From Roseiflexus sp. RS-1 (lineage in GTDB: Bacteria > Chloroflexota > Chloroflexia > Chloroflexales > Roseiflexaceae), in NCBI RefSeq assembly GCF_000016665.1, contig NC_009523.1, forward strand, positions 992,001-1,056,000: 64,000 nt of DNA, in the 5' to 3' direction. Position 1 is the stretch's first letter, and every line of letters begins with the position of its first letter. Positions 17,149-26,276 of the stretch are shown here, in pieces. A program made the translations under genes and the position numbers. The notes under the pieces were generated by a model, which worked only from the letters and a program-made list of their open reading frames with translations, was not told the origin of the DNA and searched no databases.

Positions 17149-17540
17149 AGCAGTTCTCAGATATGTTGACCGTTGTCTGGGTCTGCCATGGCGTGCAAGG
17201 CGCTCGCTTCTGGTGAAGTGTAGACCGAAATTATGGTCTTTGAAGAAATAATCCGCGCTAACCCGCGCAGGCGGACTTCGCATTCCATAGCCGAGGGCTT
17301 ATGGTCTTTGAAGAAATAATTCGGTATAGCCCGCGCAGGCGGGCTTTGCCCTGCATAGCCGAGGGCTTTAGCCCGACGGCTAGCGCGGTATAGCGGAATA
17401 AATGATCAATCTCCATCAGCCCCACGGCAAGGACGAATACCGGATTTAATGCTCAATCTTCATCAACCCCACGGCAAGGACGAATACCGGTTTAATGCTC
17501 AATCTTCATTAGTCCCACGGCCAGTCTGGTATACCGGATT
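17149..17540. repeat. Dispersed repeats C (start) and B (tandem units)
   Basis: 17149-17225 repeats the opening of family C (AGCAGTTCTCAGATATGTTG). 17230-17390 has two family B units with GCCCGCGCAGGCGGGC hairpins and AGCCGAGGGCTT. 17390-17540 repeats a short TACCGGATTTAATGCTCAAT / CATCAGCCCCACGGC unit three to four times. No gene is visible from 16968 to 17637. Confidence 0.7.
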
Positions 17541-17637
17541 TAATGCTCAATGTCGATGTGCAACCGCTCAGCGTTGAGGTCGCTTTGTTCATCGATCAAA
17601 CGTCGTTTTCTGAATTTCGTAGATCGCAGGTAACTAC

Positions 17638-18024
17638 TCAGGCTGACTTGCGTTCAGCGATTGAAATCGCCTCTGGAAGGCTTTTAGCCGGGCGTCCACC
17701 TGCGTGGACGCTGCCACGGCGACCGCATAGGCGGTCGCCCGGCGCGAAGCGTCCTCTCAGGCGCGGTTTCAACCGCATGCCTGAGCAGTTACGATCGCAG
17801 ACCATATACGGAACAGCCCGCACCCATTCTGATATACGTTCTCCGACGACGTGACAACCCATTCGCGTATAAAAAGGTGTTGCGTTTGGGTCAGCATCCA
17901 GTTCGAGATGATCAGCGCCGGATAGTTGTGCCTGTTTGATTGCATGCTCGAATAGTTTTCTGCCAATATCTTTACCGATGTAATCTGGCAATACCCATAA
18001 ATCTTCCAAAACTACAGCGCTCAC
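17638..18024 (-). pseudogene. 5'-truncated GNAT acetyltransferase
   Basis: The frame carries the second half of a GNAT domain: SAVVLEDLWVLPDYIGKDIGRKLFEHA (acetyl-CoA loop Q/RxxGxG/A-type, IGKDIG), LELDADPNATPFYTRMGC. GNAT-like residues continue upstream of the GTG at 18024 (ISARKG) to a stop 45 bases on, so the N-terminal ~60 residues are missing and the start is not genuine. After ..VPYMVCD the frame enters repeat DNA with a hairpin, so the C-terminal ~40 residues are also not native. Probably an inactive remnant. Confidence 0.65.
17718..17739. repeat. Perfect 9-bp hairpin inside repeat DNA
   Basis: GGCGACCGC / GCGGTCGCC pair around a 4-base loop (ATAG). It is flanked by the similar motifs GCGATTGAAATCGC (about 17656) and GCGGTTTCAACCGC (about 17762), which suggests a small inverted element about 120 bases long that cut into the GNAT gene. 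Confidence 0.5.
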
Positions 18025-18216
18025 TCCTTTTCTGGCGCTGATACACGCCCACCTGAACTGGCGACCTCAACAATCGTCAGAAGAACTGTACCACGATGGG
18101 GCGTGGAGGACCGTTGAGGTCACGTTCAACCAGACGAGGTGGCGACCTCAACGGTCGTGCCGGGCAGGATGGCTGCACTGCGATGGAGGTTCAGGGGAAA
18201 ACCATTACGGTCGCGT

Positions 18217-19293
18217 TCAACCGTCCATCTTCACCTCTTTCCCTGCGGCTGCCGAGCGATAGGCAGCGTCGAGCAGGCGCAGCACTGTCAGCCCCTCGGC
18301 GCCCGTTGCGAGCGGTGCGCCTTCGCCGCGACAGGCGGCGACAAAGTGGCGGAACCCTTCCGCCCACGCCCATTCTTTCTTCGGTATATCGGGCATGATC
18401 TCAACTGGCACGCCATCTTCGGCGCGGTAGATCCGCAACGGATGGTCCCTGCCGTACAGATCGGGGAAGTAATCCGCACCCGCCAGATCGCCAGCAATCT
18501 GAATACGCTCTTCGTTGCGCGCGTGGATCGCCCAGGTGACCTCAATCGTCACCAACCCGCCATTTGCCAGGCGCAGATGGATCGCCGCCAGGTCGTCCAC
18601 ATCGAATATTCCGCCCGGCACGCGGTCGGCGCCCCATCCGCCGAGTCCGCGCTCGTAGGGTCCGTGGACTGCCTGGATCTCGCCGCGCACTGCGCTGACC
18701 GGCGGGAACCCCAGGATCCAGTACACCATGTCGAGCATGTGCACGCCAATATCCATCGTTGCGCCGCCGCCAGCAAGTTCTTTGCGCGTAAACCACGAGC
18801 CGTAGCCGGGAATGCCGTTGCGCCGCAGCATGCGCCCCAGCGCATAGGTGATGTTGCCAAACCGTCCTGCCTGCGCCATCTGGCGGAGCATCAGGATTTC
18901 AGGTCGCGGACGGTTACTCATGTTGACGGCGAGTATCCTGCCGGCTTTTTCGGCAGCAGCAACCATTGCCTCACCGTCCTCGACACTGGTTGCCAGCGGT
19001 TTCTCACATAGCACGTGCTTCCCTGCTTCCAATGCCGCAATTGCGACGGGCGCATGAAACACGTTCGGAACCGCAATCGTGATCGCATCAACCTCGTCCA
19101 GCGCAATCAGATCACGGTAGTCGGCAAAAACGTGAGGGATGTGGAACTTTGCGGCGACCTCCTGCGCACGCGCCAGGTTCGTGTCGCAGATCGCCGTCAC
19201 CTGGACGCCGGGTATCGCCTGGAGTGAGGGAACATGACCGTGAACAACGACCGCGCCGGCGCCGACGACGCCAATGCGAAGAGGGGTGGACAT
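18217..19293 (-). CDS. Gfo/Idh/MocA-family NAD(P)-dependent oxidoreductase
   Basis: A 358-residue sugar-type dehydrogenase. The N-terminal Rossmann fold opens RIGVVGAGAVVVHGHVPSL; the family EKP motif is present as HVLCEKPLATSVEDGEAM. The C-terminal substrate domain includes GGGATMDIGVHMLDMVYWILG, with the conserved D and H of GxxxDxGxHxxD. The family oxidises or isomerises cyclic sugars and inositols; the substrate is not predictable here. It stands alone, with imperfect repeats (TGGCGACCTCAAC) in the 190 bases downstream. Confidence 0.92.
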   Translation of the reverse strand: MSTPLRIGVVGAGAVVVHGHVPSLQAIPGVQVTAICDTNLARAQEVAAKFHIPHVFADYRDLIALDEVDAITIAVPNVFHAPVAIAALEAGKHVLCEKPLATSVEDGEAMVAAAEKAGRILAVNMSNRPRPEILMLRQMAQAGRFGNITYALGRMLRRNGIPGYGSWFTRKELAGGGATMDIGVHMLDMVYWILGFPPVSAVRGEIQAVHGPYERGLGGWGADRVPGGIFDVDDLAAIHLRLANGGLVTIEVTWAIHARNEERIQIAGDLAGADYFPDLYGRDHPLRIYRAEDGVPVEIMPDIPKKEWAWAEGFRHFVAACRGEGAPLATGAEGLTVLRLLDAAYRSAAAGKEVKMDG

Positions 19294-19540
19294 ACGTGTT
19301 CCTTCCTGTTGTCAGATGCGGCGCAGGCTCAACCCGCGAACGGATTGCCGCTGCGCCGGGTGCGAACGACATCCCGGCTATCTTACCACGAGGCAATCGA
19401 TCTGATGACCACATACTCCCGGTCCTCGTATTCCCCTCACACGATGGGCTGGTGTCGTCTGCCGGTTGTTTCTCCGGTTGGGATCGGGTAGAATGGTAGA
19501 GGGAAGAGAGTTCCGCAATTGCACCTCTGAGGACACTGCT

Positions 19541-19705
19541 ATGCGCACGATTTTCTGGCTCGTCATTATCGCCGGTATCGCCATCTGGACGCTCGCATTG
19601 CAACGTGAACTTGCGACAGTGCGAAAACACCGCGCGATGTACCGTGAAGCAGCTGTGCGGATGGAGCGGCGCCTGCACGAATTGAGCCGGACGCTCTCGT
19701 TGTAA
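19541..19705 (+). CDS. Small single-pass membrane protein, hypothetical
   Basis: A 54-residue protein opening MRTIFWLVIIAGIAIWTLAL, one clear N-terminal membrane segment, followed by a basic helical tail rich in Arg and Glu (MERRLHELSRTLSL). The start is chosen at 19541 because TGAGGAC lies 7 bases upstream. It ends 45 bases before the exopolyphosphatase gene, so the two may be cotranscribed. I do not recognise a family. The reading frame and ribosome site are the evidence that it is real. Confidence 0.55.
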   Translation: MRTIFWLVIIAGIAIWTLALQRELATVRKHRAMYREAAVRMERRLHELSRTLSL

Positions 19706-19749
19706 CTCCACAGACACGTGCAGAGCGAAAAAGCAATGGAGCGGCGCCT

Positions 19750-21252
19750 ATGCAAAAACGCATCGGCATTATCGATCTGGGATCGAACACCACGCGCATG
19801 ATCGTGATGGGGTACACGCCACATCACTCCTTCCGCCTGCTCGACGAAGTGCGCGAAAGCGTGCGCCTGGCGGAGGGCATCGGTCCCGACGGTCGACTGA
19901 AACCGGCAGCGATGGATCGGGCGGTTGCGACGATGCGTTTGTTCCATACGCTGAGTCACTCGGAGCATGTGCAGACGATCGTTCCGGTTGCGACGAGCGC
20001 CGTCCGCGAGGCGACCAATCAGGCGGAATTCATTGCCCGTCTTGCCGCCGAAGCGGGTCTGTCGATGCGGGTGCTCAGCGCGCGCGAGGAGGCATACTAC
20101 GGTTACCTCGGCGTCGTCAATTCGATCGACCTGCGCGATGGGTTCGTCATCGATATTGGCGGCGGTAGCACGCAGGTGTCGCAGGTGCGCGGGCGCGGCT
20201 TCCTGCGCTGGTTCAGTCAGCCTATCGGTGCGTTGCGCGCAATGGAACGGTTCGTTCACTCCGACCCGATCAGCCCCAAGGATTTTCGCGCGCTCGAAGC
20301 GGGCATCGCCGACTATTTTGCCCCGCTCGATTGGTTGAGCGTCGATCAGGGTCCGATGCTGGTCGGCATTGGCGGCACCATCCGCACGCTGGCGGAGATC
20401 GATCAAAAAGTACACACCTATCCCCTTGATCGCATTCACGGATACGTACTGACACGCGATCGTCTCGAGGCGCTGATCGAACGCCTGCGCGGCATGAACC
20501 AGCGCCAGCGTGAGGAAGTTCCCGGTCTGCGGCGTGATCGCGCCGATCTCATCCTTCCCGGCGCTGTCATCCTGGCGCACCTGATGCGACGTGGCGGGTT
20601 CGAGGCGCTGACCGTCGGTGGTCAGGGGTTGCGCGAAGGGATTTTTTACGAGCACTTCCTGGTTGGCGAGCAACCGCCGTTATTCGCCGATATGCGCAGT
20701 TTCAGCGTGCAGAACCTGGCGCGCATCTACAACTACGAGGTGTTGCATGCCGCCAAGGTGCGCGATCTGGCATTGTCGATGTTCGACCAGCTTCGCCCGC
20801 TGCACAATTATGGCGAGTGGGAACGCACGCTCCTCGCTTACGCGGCAACCCTGCACGATATTGGATTGGCGGTCAACTATTACGACCATCATAAACACGG
20901 GGCGTATCTGGTGCTGAACAGCGCGTTGCAGGGGTTCACCCACCGCGAGATTGCGCTGATCGCGCTCCTGGTTCAGTTCCACCGCAAGGGAGATGTGTCG
21001 CTCGGGGCGTTGCGCGAACTGCTGCATCCCGACGATGAGCCGCGCGTTTCCCGACTGGCGGCGCTGCTCCGGATCGCCGAATATCTGGAGCGTCGGAAGT
21101 GTCAGGTGGTGCAGGATATTACCGTCGAGATTGGCGATACGATCCGGATGACGGCGCGCACGGTCGGTGATGCAACCGTGGAGATCTGGGACGCGAACCG
21201 TGGAGCGCGGTTGTTCCGCAAGGCGTATGGGCGTGATGTAGAGATCGTCTGA
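19750..21252 (+). CDS. ppx: Ppx/GppA exopolyphosphatase with C-terminal HD domain
   Basis: A 500-residue protein of the ASKHA fold: GIIDLGSNTTRMIVMGY (phosphate 1 motif), VATSAVREATNQAEF, and DIGGGSTQVSQV (phosphate 2). After ~residue 310 there is an HD-type helical domain (HDIGLAVNYYDHHKHGAYLVLN) as in bacterial Ppx. It removes terminal phosphates from polyphosphate or hydrolyses pppGpp; the two activities cannot be separated by sequence. It converges with ftsK, with only 55 bases between the stops. Confidence 0.92.
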   Translation: MQKRIGIIDLGSNTTRMIVMGYTPHHSFRLLDEVRESVRLAEGIGPDGRLKPAAMDRAVATMRLFHTLSHSEHVQTIVPVATSAVREATNQAEFIARLAAEAGLSMRVLSAREEAYYGYLGVVNSIDLRDGFVIDIGGGSTQVSQVRGRGFLRWFSQPIGALRAMERFVHSDPISPKDFRALEAGIADYFAPLDWLSVDQGPMLVGIGGTIRTLAEIDQKVHTYPLDRIHGYVLTRDRLEALIERLRGMNQRQREEVPGLRRDRADLILPGAVILAHLMRRGGFEALTVGGQGLREGIFYEHFLVGEQPPLFADMRSFSVQNLARIYNYEVLHAAKVRDLALSMFDQLRPLHNYGEWERTLLAYAATLHDIGLAVNYYDHHKHGAYLVLNSALQGFTHREIALIALLVQFHRKGDVSLGALRELLHPDDEPRVSRLAALLRIAEYLERRKCQVVQDITVEIGDTIRMTARTVGDATVEIWDANRGARLFRKAYGRDVEIV

Positions 21253-21307
21253 CTGTCTGGCAGAAGCGACACGGAGCAGGATCGGGCAATGGCGGTTGAC
21301 CCAACGG

Positions 21308-23710
21308 TTACGCTTCATCACCGTGTTCGGATCGCTTCAACACCTCTCGACTGCGTCCATCTTCCGCCGGACCGACAATCCCCTGTTGTTCGAGCAGATC
21401 GATGAGTTGCGCCGCTTTGCTGTAGCCGATACGCAGCCGGCGTTGCAGCAGCGACGCCGATGCGCGCGAGTGCTGTTGCACCAGTTTGATCGCCTGTGGC
21501 AGCAGTTCGTCCTGTTCGGCTGCGCTGAGGAACTCGCCAGGCGGTTGCATGCCGCTCTGTTCGTCGGGCTGTTCCTTCGTCGCTGCGCCAGTTTTCTTCT
21601 GATCATCACCCGTTTCCGGCGGCGTGGCATTGCGCCAGAACTGCACGATCCGCTCCACTTCCGCTTCTGAGACCCAGGTGCCCTGCAGGCGGATCGGGCG
21701 CGCCGCGTCCGCCGCCATATAGAGCATATCACCGCGCCCAAGCAACTGTTCGGCGCCGTTCATATCGAGAATGACGCGCGAGTCGGTCTGCGAGGTGACG
21801 GCAAAAGCGATCCGGGTCGGGAAGTTCGCCTTGATCAACCCGGTCACCACGTCCACCGATGGGCGCTGTGTGGCGATAACGAGGTGGATGCCGGTTGCGC
21901 GCGCCATCTGCGCCAGGCGGCAGATCAACGTCTCGACCTCGTCCGGCGCCATCATCATCAGGTCCGCCAGTTCGTCGATAATGATAACAATGTAGGGGAG
22001 CGGTTCGAGATCGGCGCGGCGACGCGCAGCGCTGTTATACCCTTCGATATTGCGAAAACCATACCGCGCGAACACTTTGTACCGGCGCTCCATCTCGCGC
22101 GTCGCCCACTTCAACGTCGGCACCACCCGTTCGAGTTCCGTCACAACCGGCGAGAGCATATGCGGAATCCGGTTGTAGACGATCAACTCGACCATCTTCG
22201 GGTCGACCATGATGAACTTCAATTCGTCAGGGGTATGTTTGAGCAGCAACGAGCAGACCAGCGCATTAATGCCCGCACTCTTGCCGGTGCCAGTCGCACC
22301 AGCCATCAGTGCGTGCGGCATCCGGTCGAGCGCGGCAATCACCGGCGTTCCAGAGACATCCTTGCCGAGGGGCCATTTCAGCCGCCCTTTTGTGCGCTCG
22401 AACTCTTCGCTCTCGATCACTTCGCGCATACCGACGATTGAAATCGCGGAGTTGGGGATCTCGATGCCGATCACGTTCTTGCCAGGAATGGGCGCTTCGA
22501 TGCGGATGGACGTTGCCGCCAGCGCCAGCGCCAGGTCTTTCTCCAGGGTAGTGATTTTGGAAACCTTGACGCCGACCGCCGGCTGCAGCTCGAACTGCGT
22601 TACGGCAGGACCGGTGTTCACCCCGACGACCTGCGCCTCGACTTTGAAACTCGCCAGCGTCTCTTCGATCAGGCGCGACCGCAGCCGCTTCTCTTCATCG
22701 GTGATCGTGCCTTCCGGGTAACGTTCCAGCACGTCGAGCGACGGCAGGGGCCAGGCGCGGTGCACCGGCGAAATCTCAAAACCTTCGAGCGCTTTTTGCA
22801 CGACTTCTGAAGGCGCACCTGGCGTCGGTGTTGTCAGCAGACTGGTGAGCAGCGTCGTATTGCCGGGGGTGGCGTTTCCCGGATCGGCTTTGGGTGCAGG
22901 CTCAGCGGTTGGTTGTTGCGCCGGTGTGCGACGTGCGCGCGTTTCAGGGCGCTGAAACAGACTGGCGCGCGTTGGACGTTCAGCAATCGGCGTGGGCACA
23001 ATATCGTCGCTGCCGGACTGCGGCGATGGAACATCGTTCGTCGCTGCGTTTTTGTCAGGCGCCGGCTGGCGCGTCGCCAGCACAGACGGCTCAGCAGCGT
23101 GTTTTCGACCCGGATTCCATACCGTTGCCCAGAAACGCGCACCACCATCGCGCAGCGACGAGAACAACTCGTGCAGGGTAATGTCGAAGGTCAGTAAGAT
23201 ACCTGCCAGCCCTGTCAGACATACAACCACAAATGCCGCCGGTCGTCCGATTGCCTGTGAGAGAAGCGCCAGCACGGCATATCCGGCGATGCCGCCCCCT
23301 TCGCCGACGCGCGCATCGAGACCCTCGCGCACGCCGATCGAAAACTCCAGCAGCACCAGCAGTGCCATCAGCACCAGTGCCGTGCCGATCACCGTCGCGC
23401 CGGTCAGACGTACATCCTCATACTGTTCCTGGAGGAGGATTGCCAGCCCCAACAACCCAAGCGACAACGGAACCACCAGCGCGCCCCACCCCAGCAGGCG
23501 GCGGGTCAGTTCGACCCATGAGGCGCCGATCACGCCAGCCGTGCCAGTCACATAGAAAACGACCGTTACTGCTGCGACTGCAATAAGACCAAGCGCGAAC
23601 AATTCGCGCTGATGCTCGGGACGCAGCGCAGGGGGCGATGCCGCACTGGTGCGTTTCCGCCGCGCACCTGCCGATTTGCGCCCTGATGATGATTGCTTTG
23701 CGCGAGCCAT
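21308..23710 (-). CDS. ftsK: FtsK/SpoIIIE DNA translocase
   Basis: An 800-residue protein. About four N-terminal membrane segments (residues 35-185) anchor it at the septum; a Pro/Ala-rich linker (~200-300) follows. The motor has the alpha/beta RecA-like part with Walker A GATGTGKS (about residue 470) and Walker B YIVIIIDELADLMMM. The C-terminal ~65 residues form the gamma winged helix (QEDELLPQ-type LLPQAIKLVQQHSRASASLLQRRLRIGYSKAAQLIDLLEQQGIVGP) that reads KOPS sites. It pumps chromosome DNA during division and activates XerCD. The N-terminus is strongly basic. Confidence 0.96.
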   Translation of the reverse strand: MARAKQSSSGRKSAGARRKRTSAASPPALRPEHQRELFALGLIAVAAVTVVFYVTGTAGVIGASWVELTRRLLGWGALVVPLSLGLLGLAILLQEQYEDVRLTGATVIGTALVLMALLVLLEFSIGVREGLDARVGEGGGIAGYAVLALLSQAIGRPAAFVVVCLTGLAGILLTFDITLHELFSSLRDGGARFWATVWNPGRKHAAEPSVLATRQPAPDKNAATNDVPSPQSGSDDIVPTPIAERPTRASLFQRPETRARRTPAQQPTAEPAPKADPGNATPGNTTLLTSLLTTPTPGAPSEVVQKALEGFEISPVHRAWPLPSLDVLERYPEGTITDEEKRLRSRLIEETLASFKVEAQVVGVNTGPAVTQFELQPAVGVKVSKITTLEKDLALALAATSIRIEAPIPGKNVIGIEIPNSAISIVGMREVIESEEFERTKGRLKWPLGKDVSGTPVIAALDRMPHALMAGATGTGKSAGINALVCSLLLKHTPDELKFIMVDPKMVELIVYNRIPHMLSPVVTELERVVPTLKWATREMERRYKVFARYGFRNIEGYNSAARRRADLEPLPYIVIIIDELADLMMMAPDEVETLICRLAQMARATGIHLVIATQRPSVDVVTGLIKANFPTRIAFAVTSQTDSRVILDMNGAEQLLGRGDMLYMAADAARPIRLQGTWVSEAEVERIVQFWRNATPPETGDDQKKTGAATKEQPDEQSGMQPPGEFLSAAEQDELLPQAIKLVQQHSRASASLLQRRLRIGYSKAAQLIDLLEQQGIVGPAEDGRSREVLKRSEHGDEA

Positions 23711-23854
23711 AATCGTCGCTCTGGCGCCGATCCGAAATCAGACAGTATCACAGTAACATATGTTCGCATAGGTTGCAAGCAGAGTGAATACAGGGCGTCG
23801 GAGCGGTTCAACAGGCGTACTGCAGCAAATCCAGTTCGCCAATGCGCACCAGGT

Positions 23855-24930
23855 TATAGCAGTTCTCAGATACGTTGACCCTTGTCCAGGTCTGCCGTGT
23901 CGCGCGAGACGCCCGCGTCCAGCGGAGTGTAGACCGAAATTTATTTCGGTCACCGCGTGGGGCGCGCAATTCCCAGGAGCGTTCAACCTCGTTCAACAGG
24001 TTCAATCTTTGTGACAACTACTATAATCAGCGCTGAAGCATCGCAGACAACAATCATGGTGATGGTGATAGCCGACCAGACTCTTTCAGCGTCTGAACGT
24101 CCTTTTCATACTCCATCTGATCATAGTGGACAGGAATCCCCCGACTACCCGGAAGTTGCTGAGCTGAGAGCTTCAGCCCCACGGCAAGGGCGCATACCGG
24201 ATTTATTTCTCAATCTCCATTAGCCCCACGGCTAGCGCAGTATAGCGGATTTATAGCAGTTCTGGAGATATGTTGACCCTTGACCGGATTTCTGGGGCGT
24301 TCCATCTTCGCCGCTGGCGGGCTGAAGCCCTGGCTGAGGTCGGGCAAGCCCTACGGGCTGGATCAATCCAGGTTCCTCCGGCATATGGCAAGGATAACCG
24401 ACACGCCAGCCCCGCAGGGGCTTCCACGCGCTCAGGGAGGGCTTATGGTCTTTGAGTAAATAATCCGCTATAGCCCGCGCAGGCGGGCTTCGCATTATAT
24501 AGCCGAGGGCTTTAGCCCGACGGCAAAAGGCGCATACCGGATTTATTTCTCAATCTCCATCAGCCCACACGCGCAACATCGCGCCCGCGCAGGCGGGCTT
24601 CGCCTTCGATAGCCGAGGGCTTTAGCCCGACGGCTAGCGCGGGATAGCGGATTTATTTCTCAATCTCCATCAGCCCGCACGCGCAACGTCGCGCCTGCGC
24701 AGGCGGGCTTTGCCTTGCATAGCCGAGGGCTTCAGCCCCACGGCTAGCGCGGGATAGCGGAATAAATTCTCAATCTTCATAATTTCGGTCTACGAGAGAA
24801 GTACGCCGAAATGTATTTCGGCACATCGCAGGTCTCACAGGAGGTCGAACGCTCCGCCGGAAAGCGGACGCCTCGCGCGACATCTCTCCGCGTGCTCCGC
24901 GTCTCTGTGTGCATCGGACCGGCTCACGCG
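23855..24930. repeat. Dense cluster of repeats B and C, left of IS110
   Basis: No gene is visible from 23711 to the IS. 23856-24020 is family C, with a 20-base palindrome at 23932-23951 (GACCGAAATT..AATTTCGGTC type). 24150-24780 holds three to four tandem family B units about 105 bases apart, each with a GCCCGCGCAGGCGGGC-type hairpin, AGCCGAGGGCTT and a CTCAATCTCCATCAGCCC tail. 24841-24930 is the first half of a family C copy (reverse orientation), cut by the IS110; its other half resumes at 26081. Confidence 0.75.
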
Positions 24931-24946
24931 GAGTAACTGTGTTGCT

Positions 24947-24952
24947 TGTCAA
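24947..24952 (-). promoter_or_regulatory. Consensus -35 (TTGACA) at IS110 right end
   Basis: TTGACA overlaps the transposase stop codon, 16 bases from the element end. If the element circularises, this -35 is placed 18 bases (give or take the core) before the TATAAT at the other end, forming a near-consensus promoter that exists only in the circle. Confidence 0.6.
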
Positions 24953-25911
24953 GGGGCGCTCGTATGCACAGCCGGATCCCAGGGCTTTTGCTGACGCAAT
25001 ATTGCGCCGAGAATAGTCAGCAGCTTGCGCATCGCAGCGACGATGGCGACCTTGCGCGGCTTGCCAGCTTGACACAGGCGCTGATCGAAGGCGCGCCTGA
25101 CCAGACGGCGCCGCGTGGCCGCCAGGGTCGCCATGTACAACACGCTGCGCACATCCCTCCTGCCGCCGGAGATATGCCGGGGTTTGTGCTGTGCGCCGCT
25201 CTGATTGGCATACGGCGCAACGCCCACAACGGCCGCCGCTTCCTTGCGATTGATGGTCCCCAGTTCGGGCAGGCGGAGCAGCAGGTTCAGTGCGGTGATC
25301 GCGCCGATGCCGGGCACGCTTTCGCGCAGCTCCCGTTTCCGGCGCACCTCGTCGGTGCGCTCCGCCTCGTTGTCGCGTTCCTGCTCAAGCGCACGGATCT
25401 CCTGATCCAGCCAATCAATATGCTGCTGGATGCCCGGGCGGAGGTTCGGCGCGGCAGCCGTCAACCGATTGATCTCAGCCGTCCGCATCTGAATCACCTG
25501 CTCCCGCCGGACCAGCAGGTCGCGCAAGGATGCGCGCTGCTCGTCCGTCGCTTGGTGGTGCGGCGGGCGCACCCGTTCGGCAAAGCGGGCGAGCAACCGG
25601 GCATCCAGGCGGTCGGTCTTCGCCTGGCGTCCTTCCGCGTGCGCCAGGGCGCGCACGCGGCGTGGCTGCACCCGCGCCGTCGGCAAGCCAGCCTGGAGCA
25701 GTTGGGCGAACACCATGCGCTCCAGCCCGCCGGTCGCCTCCAGCACAATCAGGGTCGGCTGCAGGCGCTGGAGTCGCGTGACCAGGAGCTGGACACCTTC
25801 GTCGGTAGACGGTATCGTCTCGCGTGGCGCGTGCGGGTCGGCGCCAAACGCCACATCCAGCGTCTGTTTGGAGACATCAATGCCGATAAAGAGCGACTCA
25901 CGGGAAGCCAT
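24949..25911 (-). CDS. IS110-family DEDD transposase
   Basis: A 320-residue recombinase. The N-terminal RuvC-like DEDD domain opens FIGIDVSKQTLDVAF (first D), with LIVLEATGGLERM (E) and KTDRLDARLLARFA (D..D). A coiled region (~150-200) leads to the C-terminal domain with ESVPGIGAITALNLL and HKPRHISGGRRDVRSVLYMAT, which bears the conserved serine region of transposase_20 (here SGGR). All parts are present without frameshift, so it may be active. An AGGAGG ribosome site lies 8 bases before ATG. Known IS110 recombinases use a bridge RNA from the noncoding end. Confidence 0.95.
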   Translation of the reverse strand: MASRESLFIGIDVSKQTLDVAFGADPHAPRETIPSTDEGVQLLVTRLQRLQPTLIVLEATGGLERMVFAQLLQAGLPTARVQPRRVRALAHAEGRQAKTDRLDARLLARFAERVRPPHHQATDEQRASLRDLLVRREQVIQMRTAEINRLTAAAPNLRPGIQQHIDWLDQEIRALEQERDNEAERTDEVRRKRELRESVPGIGAITALNLLLRLPELGTINRKEAAAVVGVAPYANQSGAQHKPRHISGGRRDVRSVLYMATLAATRRRLVRRAFDQRLCQAGKPRKVAIVAAMRKLLTILGAILRQQKPWDPAVHTSAP

Positions 25912-26080
25912 ACACAGAACCTCCTGAGGAAAACGGCGCCAGCCTTGCTAGCATATGCGGGTTTGAGGGCCCAGATAACTGTTCGGCTTGGTCGCGTTGA
26001 AGGACACGGCTACCCAACACTCCGCGGCGATCTCGTGAACCTGGCGCAGAACGGTATACCGTGTCCCGTTAGATTATACT
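25912..26080 (-). ncRNA. Putative IS110 bridge RNA region
   Basis: The 169 noncoding bases between the element end and the transposase start correspond to the region encoding the bridge RNA in characterised IS110-group elements (IS621 type). On the minus strand it opens AGTATAATCT, then contains the palindrome CGGTATACCG and other short inverted segments, and ends with the transposase ribosome site. I could not resolve the target- and donor-binding loops by eye. RNA identity is inference from family architecture. Confidence 0.55.
26073..26078 (-). promoter_or_regulatory. Consensus -10 (TATAAT) at IS110 left end
   Basis: A perfect TATAAT two bases inside the element end, reading toward the bridge RNA region and transposase. 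It lacks a -35 at the present insertion site. It matches the TTGACA at 24947-24952 when the ends are joined. Confidence 0.6.
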
Positions 26081-26200
26081 AGGCGCGAAGGCGCGGAGAG
26101 CGGGAACGCAGCGCTCACAAGGCTGGTCAGACGGAGTTGCACTCGTCGCCGGAAGCGGGCGCCTCTCGCGCGACACGGCAGGCACGGACGAAGATCTCAA
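26081..26200. repeat. Repeat C, second half (right of IS110)
   Basis: Continues the family C copy interrupted at 24930: AGGCGCGAAGGCGCGGAGAG, then GCTCACAAGGCTGG, with the CGGCAGG..ACGAAGATCTCA end corresponding to the family's first bases. The remainder up to gpmI (26277) shows a short GC hairpin (GCAGGCAAAGGC..GCCTTCGCCTGC) near 26220-26250 that could end gpmI transcription. Confidence 0.65.
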
Positions 26201-26276
26201 GGAGTATGACAGTCACACTGGCAGGCAAAGGCGCTGCCTTCGCCTGCCGGCTTCTGTTCCTGTGGAGGGCGACGGT

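Larger units (their letters stand above)
24931..26080 (-). mobile_element. IS110-family insertion sequence, intact, about 1150 bp
   Basis: The ends are set by comparison with the uninterrupted repeat C copy at ~8480-8500: there GGCTCACGCG and AGGCGCGAAG (reverse-complement sense) are adjacent, while here they flank 24931-26080 with no target duplication. No terminal inverted repeats are seen, as expected for IS110. The long noncoding end (169 bases) is upstream of the transposase and only 18 bases follow it, the layout of the IS110 subgroup rather than IS1111. Junctions could shift by one or two bases because CT occurs at both ends. Confidence 0.85.

Noticed and set aside
17543-17854. Plus-strand gene in the 17.5 kb repeat region
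   Set aside because: Runs through the hairpin element and antisense to the GNAT remnant; no motif.
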